Origin: Alphaproteobacteria bacterium | GTDB taxonomy: Bacteria; Pseudomonadota; Alphaproteobacteria; Rhizobiales; Beijerinckiaceae | DNA length: 64,000 nt | Direction: 5' to 3' | Assembly (NCBI GenBank): GCA_021325385.1 | Contig: JAJPHH010000139.1 | Location: 47,221-111,220 of the forward strand | Shown: positions 18,035-26,026 of the stretch, one piece after another | Numbering within the stretch: position 1 is the first letter of the stretch | Layout of the letters: each line of letters opens with the position of its first letter | Program-made: the position numbers and the translations under genes | The notes under the pieces: model-generated | Database searches by the model: none | What the model was told of the DNA's origin: nothing | Seen by the model: only the letters and a program-made list of their open reading frames with translations

Positions 18035-18609
18035 TCGATCTGTCGCTCAACGAGGCCGAAACGCTTGCGGCCAAGGCCGCGCGGGGCGCTGGTTTTTCCT
18101 GGGGCCTTGCCGACGAGATCGGTCGCGCGGCGAGGGGCATGGCGATGCGACGCCAAGCGTGGGGCGAAGCGCTGCTCGCGCTCGCGCGGTCGGCCGACGC
18201 GCTCGCCCCGCCGGACGTCGCGCGGATCGCGCGCTGGCGCCGCGGCGAGCGCGACATCGCCGGAACGCGGCCGCTCTGCCCGGTACGAACTGCGGCGCTG
18301 TTGCTCGACGACGCGCCGAGCTTCGCGGGAAAGCTGCGGATAGCCCATGTCGGCCTGCCGATCTGGCTCGACGCGATGCTCAGTCGCTCGGCCGTTTGGA
18401 CCGCGGATGTCGGCGAGCCGCTTGCAACCGGCGACGTGATCGTCCGACGAGGCGCAAGCGCTGCGCGGCCCGCCGGCGCGCGCCGGGCGGCGGTCGCGCC
18501 GCAGACCCTGGCGGCGCTGAACGGCTACGCTGCGCGCACCTATGTGCCGGAGAGCGAGCGCTCCCGCGCGCGCGGCGCCGGCGGCGGCAGGGTCGATGAC
18601 GACCAGTAG
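18031..18609 (+). CDS. DUF3726-like protein
   Basis: A 192-aa protein. It begins VIDLSLNEAETLAAKAARGA and continues GFSWGLADEIGRAA, which I recognise as the DUF3726 pattern; the function is unknown. There is no signal peptide. The GTG start overlaps the previous stop (18031-18034), and the gene is followed 13 nt later by the methyltransferase. DUF3726 proteins have been seen beside LDH2-family oxidoreductases, as here, but I recall this rather than having checked it. Confidence 0.75.
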   Translation: MIDLSLNEAETLAAKAARGAGFSWGLADEIGRAARGMAMRRQAWGEALLALARSADALAPPDVARIARWRRGERDIAGTRPLCPVRTAALLLDDAPSFAGKLRIAHVGLPIWLDAMLSRSAVWTADVGEPLATGDVIVRRGASAARPAGARRAAVAPQTLAALNGYAARTYVPESERSRARGAGGGRVDDDQ

Positions 18610-18622
18610 AGGGAGGAGCAGC

Positions 18623-19732
18623 ATGAGCGCCGAGAAAGCCGCGACGATCGCCATGCGTCGCGCCGGGTACTATTCTTCGAACACGATCGGCGCGAAGAGG
18701 GTCATCGACAAGGTCGGCGATCTGGTCGTCGCCGCGGCGGGCAAGATGCCCGCCCTCGCCGACGGACAGGCTTTCGCCATCGCCGATTTCGGCGCGGCCG
18801 ACGGCGGCACGTCGATGGACATGATGCGCCGGCTCGTCCGCGCCGTCCGGACGACCGAGCCGGAGCGGCAGATTTCGATCACCTATACCGATCTGCCGCA
18901 CAACGACTTCTCGACTCTGTTTCGCCTCAGCCAGGGATTGCTCGGCCCGAAAACCGACGCGCCGCTCGCGGACATACCTGGATTGTTCATCTTCGCCAGC
19001 GGAACGAGCTTCTATCGGCAGATCTTTCCCGACAATTCCCTGTCCCTCGGCTTTTCCGCCACCGCCATGCATTGGATCAGCAACCGCCCCTGCATGATCG
19101 CCGACCATGTCCAGGCGGTCGGCGCGAGGCCGGCCGAGCGCGAGCGATTTCGGGCGCAGGCTCTGCGCGATTGGGAGACGATCCTGCTCGCCCGCGCCCG
19201 CGAATTGCGGCCGGGCGGACGCTTGGCGCTGGCCAATTTCTGCATCGACGAGGAAGGGCGCTATCTCGGCCATACGACCGGCGTCGACATGTTCGACTGC
19301 TTCGCCCGCCACTGGCGCGATCTCTATCGCGCCGGGCGGATCAGCGAGACCGAATATGTCAACGCCACGTTTCAGCAATTCTACAAGACGCCGGACGAGT
19401 TCGCCGCGCCGTTCCGCGACCCCGATTCATCCGCATCGCGCGCCGGCCTGAAGCTCGAGACGATGTTCACCATGGTGACGCCCTGCACCTATGCCGAGGC
19501 GTTCCGGCGCGAACGCGACGCAGCGGCCTTCGCCAAAGCCTATGTGCCGACGCTTCGCTCCTGGTCGGAGACCGTATTCGCCGGCGCGCTCGATCCGGCG
19601 CGGCCGGCGGCCGAGCGCGCCGCGATCCTCGACGAGTTCTACGGCGCGTACGAAGCCGACGCGGCGAGCGCGCCGGACGGCCACCGCATGGACTACGTCC
19701 ATTGCGTGATGGAAATCTCGAAAGCGACCTGA
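18623..19732 (+). CDS. SABATH-type SAM-dependent carboxyl methyltransferase
   Basis: A 369-aa protein of the Methyltransf_7 (salicylate carboxyl methyltransferase, SABATH) type. Visible features are the N-terminal YYSSNTIGAKRVI, SAM motif FAIADFGAADGGTSMDMM near residue 55, ITYTDLPHNDFSTLF near 95, SLSLGFSATAMHWIS near 140, and the Asp/Glu-rich C-terminus. The family makes methyl esters of small carboxylic acids and is best known from plants; bacterial members are uncommon. The start at 18623 follows the strong site gggaggag. The co-encoded LDH2-family enzyme and two unknown proteins suggest it methylates a hydroxy- or oxo-acid made by the pathway. Confidence 0.85.
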   Translation: MSAEKAATIAMRRAGYYSSNTIGAKRVIDKVGDLVVAAAGKMPALADGQAFAIADFGAADGGTSMDMMRRLVRAVRTTEPERQISITYTDLPHNDFSTLFRLSQGLLGPKTDAPLADIPGLFIFASGTSFYRQIFPDNSLSLGFSATAMHWISNRPCMIADHVQAVGARPAERERFRAQALRDWETILLARARELRPGGRLALANFCIDEEGRYLGHTTGVDMFDCFARHWRDLYRAGRISETEYVNATFQQFYKTPDEFAAPFRDPDSSASRAGLKLETMFTMVTPCTYAEAFRRERDAAAFAKAYVPTLRSWSETVFAGALDPARPAAERAAILDEFYGAYEADAASAPDGHRMDYVHCVMEISKAT

Positions 19733-19834
19733 TCGAACGCGCTGCTCTGGCGCGGTTGTCGCCCGGCCCTGGACGCGATAGCATCAAGGCGAAGGCGAGG
19801 ACTTGACCCGCCGAAACCGTTGCAGGAGCGGCGC

Positions 19835-20209
19835 ATGCGCGGACGGAGCTGCCTGGCGCTCGCGGCGGCTGTCCTGCCGCTCGGATCGTGCGCGACGGTG
19901 AACGCGACAGGCGACGGCCATCCGCCCGATGGTCCGCTCGGCAAAGCCGAAATCGAGCGCTGTCTCGCAGTCCCGCACAAGGTCGGCGCCAACTTGGTGC
20001 TGCCGGTGCCGCGGCCCGGCTATGTGTTCAAGCCGGGCTACAATTTCTCAGTCCGGCAGCCCGACGGCTCGTACGGGTTCGGCCATCAGCAAGCCTCGAA
20101 TGGCCGCCTGACGATCCGCTACCCCGCGCAACGCTCGACCATCAATCTCGACGTCGTGCGCCGGGCCGGCGTCGTCTATTTCGGCAAGGATCCGACAAGC
20201 TGTCCGTGA
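19835..20209 (+). CDS. Small putative lipoprotein
   Basis: A 124-aa protein with a short N-terminal signal and lipobox-like LPLGSC at residues 14-19, then no recognised domain. The mature part has two Cys residues (ERCLAVPH and the C-terminal TSCP) and beta-rich text (YNFSVRQPDGSYGFGHQ). I start at 19835, seven bases after aggag. It lies about 100 nt after the SABATH gene and may be independent. Function unknown. Confidence 0.6.
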   Translation: MRGRSCLALAAAVLPLGSCATVNATGDGHPPDGPLGKAEIERCLAVPHKVGANLVLPVPRPGYVFKPGYNFSVRQPDGSYGFGHQQASNGRLTIRYPAQRSTINLDVVRRAGVVYFGKDPTSCP

Positions 20210-20283
20210 CGGGGCGGCCAGCAGTCGACGTACCTTGCGCTGGCGCGCCGACATCGTTAAAAAGTACGCGGCACAGATACATC

Positions 20284-20340
20284 CGTCATTGCGAGCGAAG
20301 CGAAGCAATCCAGGATGTTCCGACGGTCCTCGCCATGACG
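20284..20340. repeat. Dispersed alphaproteobacterial repeat copy
   Basis: The stretch beginning cgtcattgcgagcgaagcga and running on through gcaatccag is a short interspersed repeat seen many times in alphaproteobacterial genomes. Here it is closed by atgacg at 20335-20340, the complement of the opening cgtcat, so the copy has inverted ends. Confidence 0.7.
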
Positions 20341-20941
20341 TCTTCGGCGATTCGGAGCCATACGCAACTCGCTCCGCGCTCGAAAATATCAAACAGGACC
20401 CCGGACCTTCGCCAAATTTTTCCAAATTCTTATTTCCGCATTTTGTGGAATTTCAGCGGGTTACAGTGCAAAAAATTTGGAAACGCGTTTTTTCCTTTCT
20501 CGATTCGCAGCTGCGCAAGCCGCCCCTTCTTATGCGCGATTGCGCTGATTATAACCGAGAGGAGCGATCCGAGGAAGAAATTGTTCGTCCCTTCTTGGTA
20601 AGTCTTTAAATCTAAGACGATAATTGTCTTTCGGCGGCGCCGGCGACGGGCGTAGCGAGCCGGCTAGTCCTCTCGATGGATTGCAGGGCTGTCCGGGGAA
20701 CAAAAATCGGTTGCAATGGCCTCCGTCGCCGCAATGACCCACGCGTCACGCCGGCTCTCGCGCCGGGCATCCACGGCCTTCCGCGAGCGCAAATATCGAG
20801 CATGGAAGTTGAGGGTGAGTTGAACCGCCAGGAGCGCGGACCTCGAAAAAACAAGGAGACATCGAGAGTTCTTCGCCGGCTTCTGATTGTCGAGACTCGG
20901 AAACGAGCGCGCTCAAGGAAGCAAATCCCAAACACCGCGCC

Positions 20942-21033
20942 GCCATCGAGGCGGGCGCGCCTCAAGGCCACACCGGCTTCGCCGGTCGCGCCGCTCCGCT
21001 TCGCGAGCCTTGACCCGCGCCCGCCTCGATGGC
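20942..21033. repeat. 27-nt imperfect inverted repeat
   Basis: The left arm 20942-20968 (gccatcgaggcgggcgcg...) pairs with 21007-21033 with two mismatches. The 38-nt loop contains caccggcttcgccggt, itself able to fold. It resembles a REP/BIME-type element rather than a terminator, because no T-tract follows. Confidence 0.6.
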
Positions 21034-21041
21034 CTTGTGCA

Positions 21042-21104
21042 ACCAAGACGTTTTGCTGACCGAAACCGGCCGTTCGGCCGTTTCGGTCAGCAAAACGTCT
21101 TGGT
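21042..21104. repeat. Perfect 25-bp hairpin
   Basis: The arms accaagacgttttgctgacc... (21042-21066) and 21080-21104 are exact reverse complements over 25 nt, with a 13-nt centre cggccgttcggcc that can form a further short stem. Perfect arms this long suggest recent formation or selection. No coding sequence is attached. Confidence 0.75.
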
Positions 21105-21123
21105 CGCCAATAGCCACGCCGAG

Positions 21124-21238
21124 CGATCGCCGTCACTCGAAGGGGCGGAGCGCAAGCGAAGCACCCGCCATGGCGCTGCGCGGGCGGACATCGTGTTGCG
21201 CGTACCTTCGAGGCGCCATGGCGGGTTGACGGCGATCG
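21124..21238. repeat. Interleaved inverted repeats
   Basis: Three exact pairs lie here: cgatcgccgtca (21124-21135) with 21227-21238; ctcgaagg (21136-21143) with 21205-21212; acccgccatggcgc (21163-21176) with 21213-21226. The second and third pairs cross rather than nest, so the segment cannot form one simple hairpin. Confidence 0.6.
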
Positions 21239-21444
21239 GGCGGCGTGGCGCCCCGGTGTCGAAAGCAAGTCATCTGCTCCGCCGAGCGCAGGCTTCCCCC
21301 GGACAGCCGTGGGACAAGCCCGGCCAAGACGCGCCGCGGTCGTACGAAGCGCACGCGCTCCCCTGTTCGCGCGTATTTCAATTTCCCCGGACAGCCCTGC
21401 AACGGATTGGACGGCTTCGTTTCGTCTATCATTCGCGTTCGGAG

Positions 21445-22650
21445 CTACGCCTCCGCCGCAGCGATCGCCCCTGAGGCGATGAAAGCCTCGATCGCGGCCT
21501 GATCGAAGCCGAATTCGCGCAGCACTTCGATCGTGTGCTCGCCGATCAGGGGCGCCGGGCGCTCGATCGCGGCGGGGGTCTCGCTCATTTTGACTGCGGG
21601 CGCGACGACCTTCACGCGTCCCGCTTTCGGATGATCGTAAGCGCCGATCGCGCGCATATGCGCGACTTGCTCATCGTCGGCGGCCTGGAGATGCGTCTTG
21701 ACCTCGCCGCACCAAATGTCGGCCTTCAGCATCGCCGCGATCAGGTCGGCCGTCGACCATGCCTTGGTCAGCGCGGCGAGCTTCTCCCAGATTTCGTCGC
21801 GCTTCTCGAACAGCGCCTCGGGATCGTCATAGACGAGCAGCTCGTTCGCGCCGAGCACGCCGACGAGCGTGCGGTACGGGCTCATCGCGATCGTCACCCA
21901 GCCATCCTTGGTCGGATAGACGCCGAACGGCGCGTCCATGCCGGGATGGCCGATGCCGGATTTCGGCCGCTCGAAATCCTTGCCGAAATTCATCGCCATG
22001 AGCATTTCCTGGCCCTGATGCGCGAGCATGGCGGTGAGGAGATCGACCTTGATCTCCTGGCCTCTCCCCGAGCGCTCGCGCCAATAGAGGGCGGCGAGGA
22101 TGGCGTAGACCATGTTCATCGCGCCGACTTGGTCCGAGAAGCCGGAGCCGACCGGCACCGGCGGCCCATCGCCGCGGCCCGTCGCCGCCGCGAGGCCGGT
22201 AAGGCCCTGGATCAGCATGTCCTGGCCGGGCCGGGTCAGATAAGGCCCGCTCTCGCCATAGCCGGAGCCGGAGCAATAGATGATCCGGGGATTGATCTTG
22301 CGGAAATCTTCGTAGCCGAAACCGAGCCGAGCGAGCACGCCGGGGCGGAAATTCTGGACGACGATATCGGCCCTGGCGGCGAGGCGGTAAAGGATGGTCT
22401 TGGCCTCCGGGCTCTTGAGGTCGACGGCGATCGATCGCTTGTTGCGGTTCCAGGCGAGGAAATTCGGGCTCTCGCGGCCGCCGAGCCAGCGATTGTTGAA
22501 GGTCATCGTCCGAAACAGATCGCCCTGCCCCGGCCGCTCGACCTTGATCACATTGGCGCCGAGATCGGCGAGAAGCTGGGTGCAGAACGGCCCCTGCAGC
22601 AAATGGCTGAAATCGAGGATGGTGACGTCCGAAAGCGCCTTTTCTGACAT
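21445..22650 (-). CDS. CaiB/BaiF-type (class III) CoA transferase
   Basis: A 401-aa protein that would move CoA between acyl groups by a ping-pong or ternary-complex mechanism. It shows the family N-terminus VTILDFSHLLQGPFCTQLLADLGANVIKVE (here cited as ILDFSHLLQGPFCTQLLADL), AWNRNKRSIAVDLKSPEA, the catalytic Asp region TRPGQDMLIQGLTG, and GSGFSDQVGAMNMV. I start at 22650; the longer frame overlaps the lactonase gene. It is the last gene of the leftward operon, and its co-occurrence with an enoyl-CoA hydratase suggests activation of a hydroxy or unsaturated acid made by the upstream enzymes. Confidence 0.9.
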   Translation of the reverse strand: MSEKALSDVTILDFSHLLQGPFCTQLLADLGANVIKVERPGQGDLFRTMTFNNRWLGGRESPNFLAWNRNKRSIAVDLKSPEAKTILYRLAARADIVVQNFRPGVLARLGFGYEDFRKINPRIIYCSGSGYGESGPYLTRPGQDMLIQGLTGLAAATGRGDGPPVPVGSGFSDQVGAMNMVYAILAALYWRERSGRGQEIKVDLLTAMLAHQGQEMLMAMNFGKDFERPKSGIGHPGMDAPFGVYPTKDGWVTIAMSPYRTLVGVLGANELLVYDDPEALFEKRDEIWEKLAALTKAWSTADLIAAMLKADIWCGEVKTHLQAADDEQVAHMRAIGAYDHPKAGRVKVVAPAVKMSETPAAIERPAPLIGEHTIEVLREFGFDQAAIEAFIASGAIAAAEA

Positions 22651-22708
22651 GGACCTTATTTCCGTTTTTGACCTGGTGCGACGATGCGATCGAACGGGCT
22701 TTTCCTGC

Positions 22709-23584
22709 TTACGCGCTCCACAGGGGGCGCGCCGTCGTGTCGCTGTCGACGCGCGTGATATGCCAGCGGCCGAGATTGGCGGCGTAGAGCGCCGCCCCGT
22801 CGAAAGCGATATTGGTCGGATGAGCGAAGAGATGCGCGGTCGGGTCCTCGATATAGACCTCGGCCTTGCCGTCGCGCTTGATGCGCAGAATACGCGAAGG
22901 TTCGTAGCAGCCGCAGAAGAGATCGCCGCTTTCGTCGAAGGCGACGCCGTCCGGCAGCCCGGGAAGATCGGTCGCGAAGGGCGTCGCCTCGCCGGCGCTT
23001 CCGTCCGCCATAATGGCGATGCGCGTGATCCGCCGCGCGAAGGTCTCGCAGACATAGAGCGCGGCGCCCGACCGGTCGAGCGCCAGGCCGTTGGCGAAGA
23101 CGAGCGGCCGGTCGTACCAGAGCCGGCCCTCGCCGGTCGCCAAATCGTACGCCCAAACGCCCGGGCCGGGCGTCGCGAAATCGTGGCTGTCCGAGACGAG
23201 CAGCCGGCCCCGCGCCGCATCGACCGCCGGATAATTGGGAATGCGAATTCCGGGCGGCGTGAAACGCTGCACGCGGCGCGTGGCGAGATCAAGCCGATAG
23301 ACGGCCTTGTCGCGCAGATCGCAGAAGAACAGAGCCTCATCGCGCAAGAAAGCGAGGCCGAGCGTGAAGCCGCCGCCTTGCGCGACGCGTTCGATGCGGG
23401 CGCCGGTCGGGGCGATGCGCAGCACTTCGCCATTCTCGCCGCCGCACCAAATCCATCCGTCCGGACCCACGGCGAGGCCCTCGGGATGCTGCAAGCGCGG
23501 CTCGCTGAATATGCCGTCGAAGAACACGCGCGCCCGGCTCATCGGCAGGACGGGATTTTCGGCTGTCGCGAAGCGATGGATCAT
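22709..23584 (-). CDS. SMP-30/gluconolactonase-family lactonase
   Basis: A 291-aa six-bladed propeller hydrolase. The divalent-metal ligands of the family are in place: Glu in HPEGLAVG, Asn in FANGLALD and Asp in LPDGVAFDESG. The likely role is to open a sugar lactone produced by the SDR dehydrogenase encoded upstream. An alternative start, MSRARVFFDG, lies 14 codons in (23542) and would match the usual family start better. Gaps to its neighbours are 43 and 58 nt, consistent with one operon. Confidence 0.88.
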   Translation of the reverse strand: MIHRFATAENPVLPMSRARVFFDGIFSEPRLQHPEGLAVGPDGWIWCGGENGEVLRIAPTGARIERVAQGGGFTLGLAFLRDEALFFCDLRDKAVYRLDLATRRVQRFTPPGIRIPNYPAVDAARGRLLVSDSHDFATPGPGVWAYDLATGEGRLWYDRPLVFANGLALDRSGAALYVCETFARRITRIAIMADGSAGEATPFATDLPGLPDGVAFDESGDLFCGCYEPSRILRIKRDGKAEVYIEDPTAHLFAHPTNIAFDGAALYAANLGRWHITRVDSDTTARPLWSA

Positions 23585-23627
23585 GAAAGGGCCTCCCCGC
23601 TGCCTCGGCGAAACGCCGCGTTCGTCA

Positions 23628-24404
23628 TCATTCCCCCCGCACGATCAGCCCGCCATCGACGCGCATGATCTCGCCGGTGATGAACGAGGCGCGGTCGCTG
23701 GCGAGGAAGGCGACGAGCTCCGCCACCTCCTCGGGCTGGCCGAAGCGGCCAATCGGATGGGCGCGATTCCAGGTCGCGATGAGCTCTTCGGGATTGGGAT
23801 GCTCGCGAAAGACCTTCTCGTTGAGCGGCGTCATGATCGTGCCTGGCGCCACGGCGTTGACCCTGATCCCGAACGGCGCGAGATCGACCGCGCTTTGCTG
23901 GGTCAGCGCGTTTATGCCGCCTTTCGCCGCCGCATAGGCGGCCCAACCTTTGAAGCCGGCAAGCGCTTGCACCGACGACATGTTGACAATCGCGCCCTTG
24001 CCCTGCTTGCGCATCTGCGGCAAGCAAACCTTCATGCCCCGCCAGACGCTGGTGAGGTTCGTCGACATCACCCGGTTCCAGGTCGCCTCGTCCGTCTCGT
24101 CGACGACGCCGCCGATCGCCTGCGCGGCGTTGTTCACGAGAATGTCGATGCGCCCGGTGCGGGCGATCGCCGCCGCCGCGACCGCCTCCAGGTCAGCCAG
24201 AGCGTTGACGTCGGCGCGGGCGAAATCCGCTCTGCCGCCGGAAGCGACGATTTCCTCTCGCGTCGCCTCGCCCGCCTTTGCGTCGATATCGGCGATGAAG
24301 ACATGGGCGCCGCCTTGCGCCAGCAGGCGGGCGCAGGCCCGCCCGATGCCCATCGCCGCTCCGGTGACGATCGCCGTCCGGCCTTCGAAATCGCCCATCG
24401 TCAT
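23628..24404 (-). CDS. SDR-family dehydrogenase
   Basis: A 258-aa classical short-chain dehydrogenase. The cofactor motif is TGAAMGIG, NNAA is in LVNNAAQAIGG, and the catalytic Ser and YxxxK are in VNMSSVQALAG and AAYAAAKGG. Asp in FIADIDAKAGE suggests NAD rather than NADP. The ATG overlaps the enoyl-CoA hydratase stop as ATGA (24401-24404). Coupled with a lactonase and a sugar-type importer, it is probably a sugar or polyol dehydrogenase. Confidence 0.9.
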   Translation of the reverse strand: MTMGDFEGRTAIVTGAAMGIGRACARLLAQGGAHVFIADIDAKAGEATREEIVASGGRADFARADVNALADLEAVAAAAIARTGRIDILVNNAAQAIGGVVDETDEATWNRVMSTNLTSVWRGMKVCLPQMRKQGKGAIVNMSSVQALAGFKGWAAYAAAKGGINALTQQSAVDLAPFGIRVNAVAPGTIMTPLNEKVFREHPNPEELIATWNRAHPIGRFGQPEEVAELVAFLASDRASFITGEIMRVDGGLIVRGE

Positions 24405-25186
24405 TCGCCCCTGAATCTGGCTGCGCGCTTGTCGAGGAAAGCAGCGACGCCTTCTTCGGCGTCGTCCGTGCCGTAGAGCCTGAACAGCACTTCTTGTTCG
24501 AGCGTTTGCGCCGCGGGCAAAGCTGCGTCCGGCCCGATCCGAATGAGGCGCTTCATCTCGGCTTGTGCGAGCGGGGCGACTTTCAGCATGGCCCGTGCCC
24601 GCTCGAGCGCCGCCGTCGTCAGCTCCTCGTCCGGGCAGACGGCCGCCGCTAAACCGAGCTGAAAAGCCCGTTCGCCGGTGATCCGCCGCGCGCCCAGCAT
24701 CACCTCGGACGCGACATATTTGCCGGCGGCCCGGACCAGGCGCTGACTGCCGCCGCCGCCAGGCGAAAGCCCGAGCAGGCCTTCCGGCAAACCGAGCCGG
24801 GCGCTCGCGGCGCAGAGGATGACGTCGCAGCACAAAGCGATTTCGAAGCCGCCGCCCAGCGCATAACCGCGAATGGCGGCGATGGTCGGCTTCGGCAGCG
24901 ATTCGAGCTTGTCGAAGACGCGGCGGCTCTCATGCTGATAGGCGATGAACGGCTTGGCGCGCCGGCCGCGATATTCGCCGATATCCGCGCCGGCGACAAA
25001 GGCGCGTTCGCCTGCTCCGGTGAGAATCACGACGCGAACGCCGGAATCCGCCGCAATGCGGTCGAGCGCCTCGTCGAGTCGGCGGATCACCTCGCTCGAC
25101 AACGCGTTGAGCTTGTCCGGACGATTGAAGGCGAGCCGTACGATCCCGGGCTCGATCGTCTCGCTGATCAGGACGGCGTCGGTCAT
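24401..25186 (-). CDS. Enoyl-CoA hydratase/isomerase family protein
   Basis: A 261-aa crotonase-fold protein. The oxyanion-hole segment is GERAFVAGADIGEY, and both catalytic Glu positions of enoyl-CoA hydratase are kept: ALGGGFEIALCCD and LPEGLLGLSPGGGGSQRL. It could hydrate an enoyl-CoA or cleave or dehydrate a related ester. It sits 3 nt after a sugar permease gene and is ATGA-coupled to the SDR gene, an unusual mix of sugar transport and CoA chemistry. Confidence 0.9.
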   Translation of the reverse strand: MTDAVLISETIEPGIVRLAFNRPDKLNALSSEVIRRLDEALDRIAADSGVRVVILTGAGERAFVAGADIGEYRGRRAKPFIAYQHESRRVFDKLESLPKPTIAAIRGYALGGGFEIALCCDVILCAASARLGLPEGLLGLSPGGGGSQRLVRAAGKYVASEVMLGARRITGERAFQLGLAAAVCPDEELTTAALERARAMLKVAPLAQAEMKRLIRIGPDAALPAAQTLEQEVLFRLYGTDDAEEGVAAFLDKRAARFRGE

Positions 25187-25189
25187 AAC

Positions 25190-26026
25190 CTATCCCTTTA
25201 CGGCGCCGGCGGTGACGCCGGCGACGAATTGGCGCTGCAGCAGGAAAAACACGGCGACGACCGGCAGCGAGATCAGCACCGAGCTCGCCATCAGCTCGCC
25301 ATAGCGAATGCCGTATTGGCCAATGAAATCGTTCATGCCGACCGGCAGGGTTCGCATGTCGCGGGTCGAGGTGAAAGACAGGGCGAAGAGGAATTCCTGC
25401 CAAGTGACGATCAACACGAAGACCGCGGTGGCGACGATGCCCGGCCGGCAGAGCGGCACGATGATGGCGATGAAGGTGCGCAAGGGTCCGGCGCCGTCGA
25501 TCGCCGCGGCTTCGTCCAGCTCGATCGGCAGCCGAGCGAGGAAGCCGCGCAGCATCCAAATCGCCACCGGCAAGGTGATCGTGACGTAAGCAATGACCAG
25601 CGAAACATAGGTGTTGAGCAGGCCGGCGCCTTTCATCATCTTGTAGATCGGGATGATGATCGCGCTTGCTGGAAACATCTGCGCAGCCACGACCAGGCCC
25701 ATGATCGCGAAAACGAGGCGGGTCTGCGCCCGCGTGAAGCTATAAGCCGCCGGCAGCGCCAGGCCGACGGTGATCGCGACCGTCGACAGCGACACGATCA
25801 GCGAGTTGACGAAATAGGTGCGAAATTCCGGCCTGAACGCCGTGACGTAATTGTCGAGCGTCGGGTTCTGCGGCCAAAGCCGCGCCGGAATCGCGAAGGG
25901 CTCCGTCGGCGGCTTCAGCGACACCGAGACCATCCAAAAGAACGGCAGTAGAATGACGAAGGCGAGTGCGATCTGAAGCAGCGTGAGACCGGCCTTGCCG
26001 ACGAGCGGCTTGATCGTCGCGCTCAT
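25190..26026 (-). CDS. Sugar ABC transporter permease, MalG/UgpE type
   Basis: A 278-aa CUT1 permease with about six membrane helices and the EAA loop LDEAAAIDGAGPLRTFIAII near residue 185. The N-terminal ILLPFFWMVSVSLKPPTEPF is typical of the MalG branch. I start at 26026, where the ATG overlaps the preceding permease stop (ATGA); an ATG four codons upstream is possible. Confidence 0.92.
   Translation of the reverse strand: MSATIKPLVGKAGLTLLQIALAFVILLPFFWMVSVSLKPPTEPFAIPARLWPQNPTLDNYVTAFRPEFRTYFVNSLIVSLSTVAITVGLALPAAYSFTRAQTRLVFAIMGLVVAAQMFPASAIIIPIYKMMKGAGLLNTYVSLVIAYVTITLPVAIWMLRGFLARLPIELDEAAAIDGAGPLRTFIAIIVPLCRPGIVATAVFVLIVTWQEFLFALSFTSTRDMRTLPVGMNDFIGQYGIRYGELMASSVLISLPVVAVFFLLQRQFVAGVTAGAVKG

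Larger units (their letters stand above)
20681..21402. repeat. 722-bp segment bounded by 20-bp inverted repeats
   Basis: ttgcagggctgtccggggaa at 20681-20700 recurs as its exact reverse complement at 21383-21402. Between them lie further inverted repeats but no transposase-like gene. It could be a miniature non-autonomous element, or two copies of a dispersed repeat in opposite orientation. Confidence 0.6.
20210..21444. other. Repeat-rich non-coding region
   Basis: No credible gene was seen in these 1,235 bases; the open frames lack ribosome sites and known domains. The region holds a dispersed alphaproteobacterial repeat, an AT-rich stretch (about 20395-20520), and a set of inverted repeats listed separately. 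It separates the rightward operon of region B from the end of the leftward CoA-transferase operon. Confidence 0.7.

Noticed and set aside
20395..20600. Open frames in the AT-rich part of the repeat region
   Set aside because: They lack ribosome sites, start inside repeats and encode no recognisable protein.
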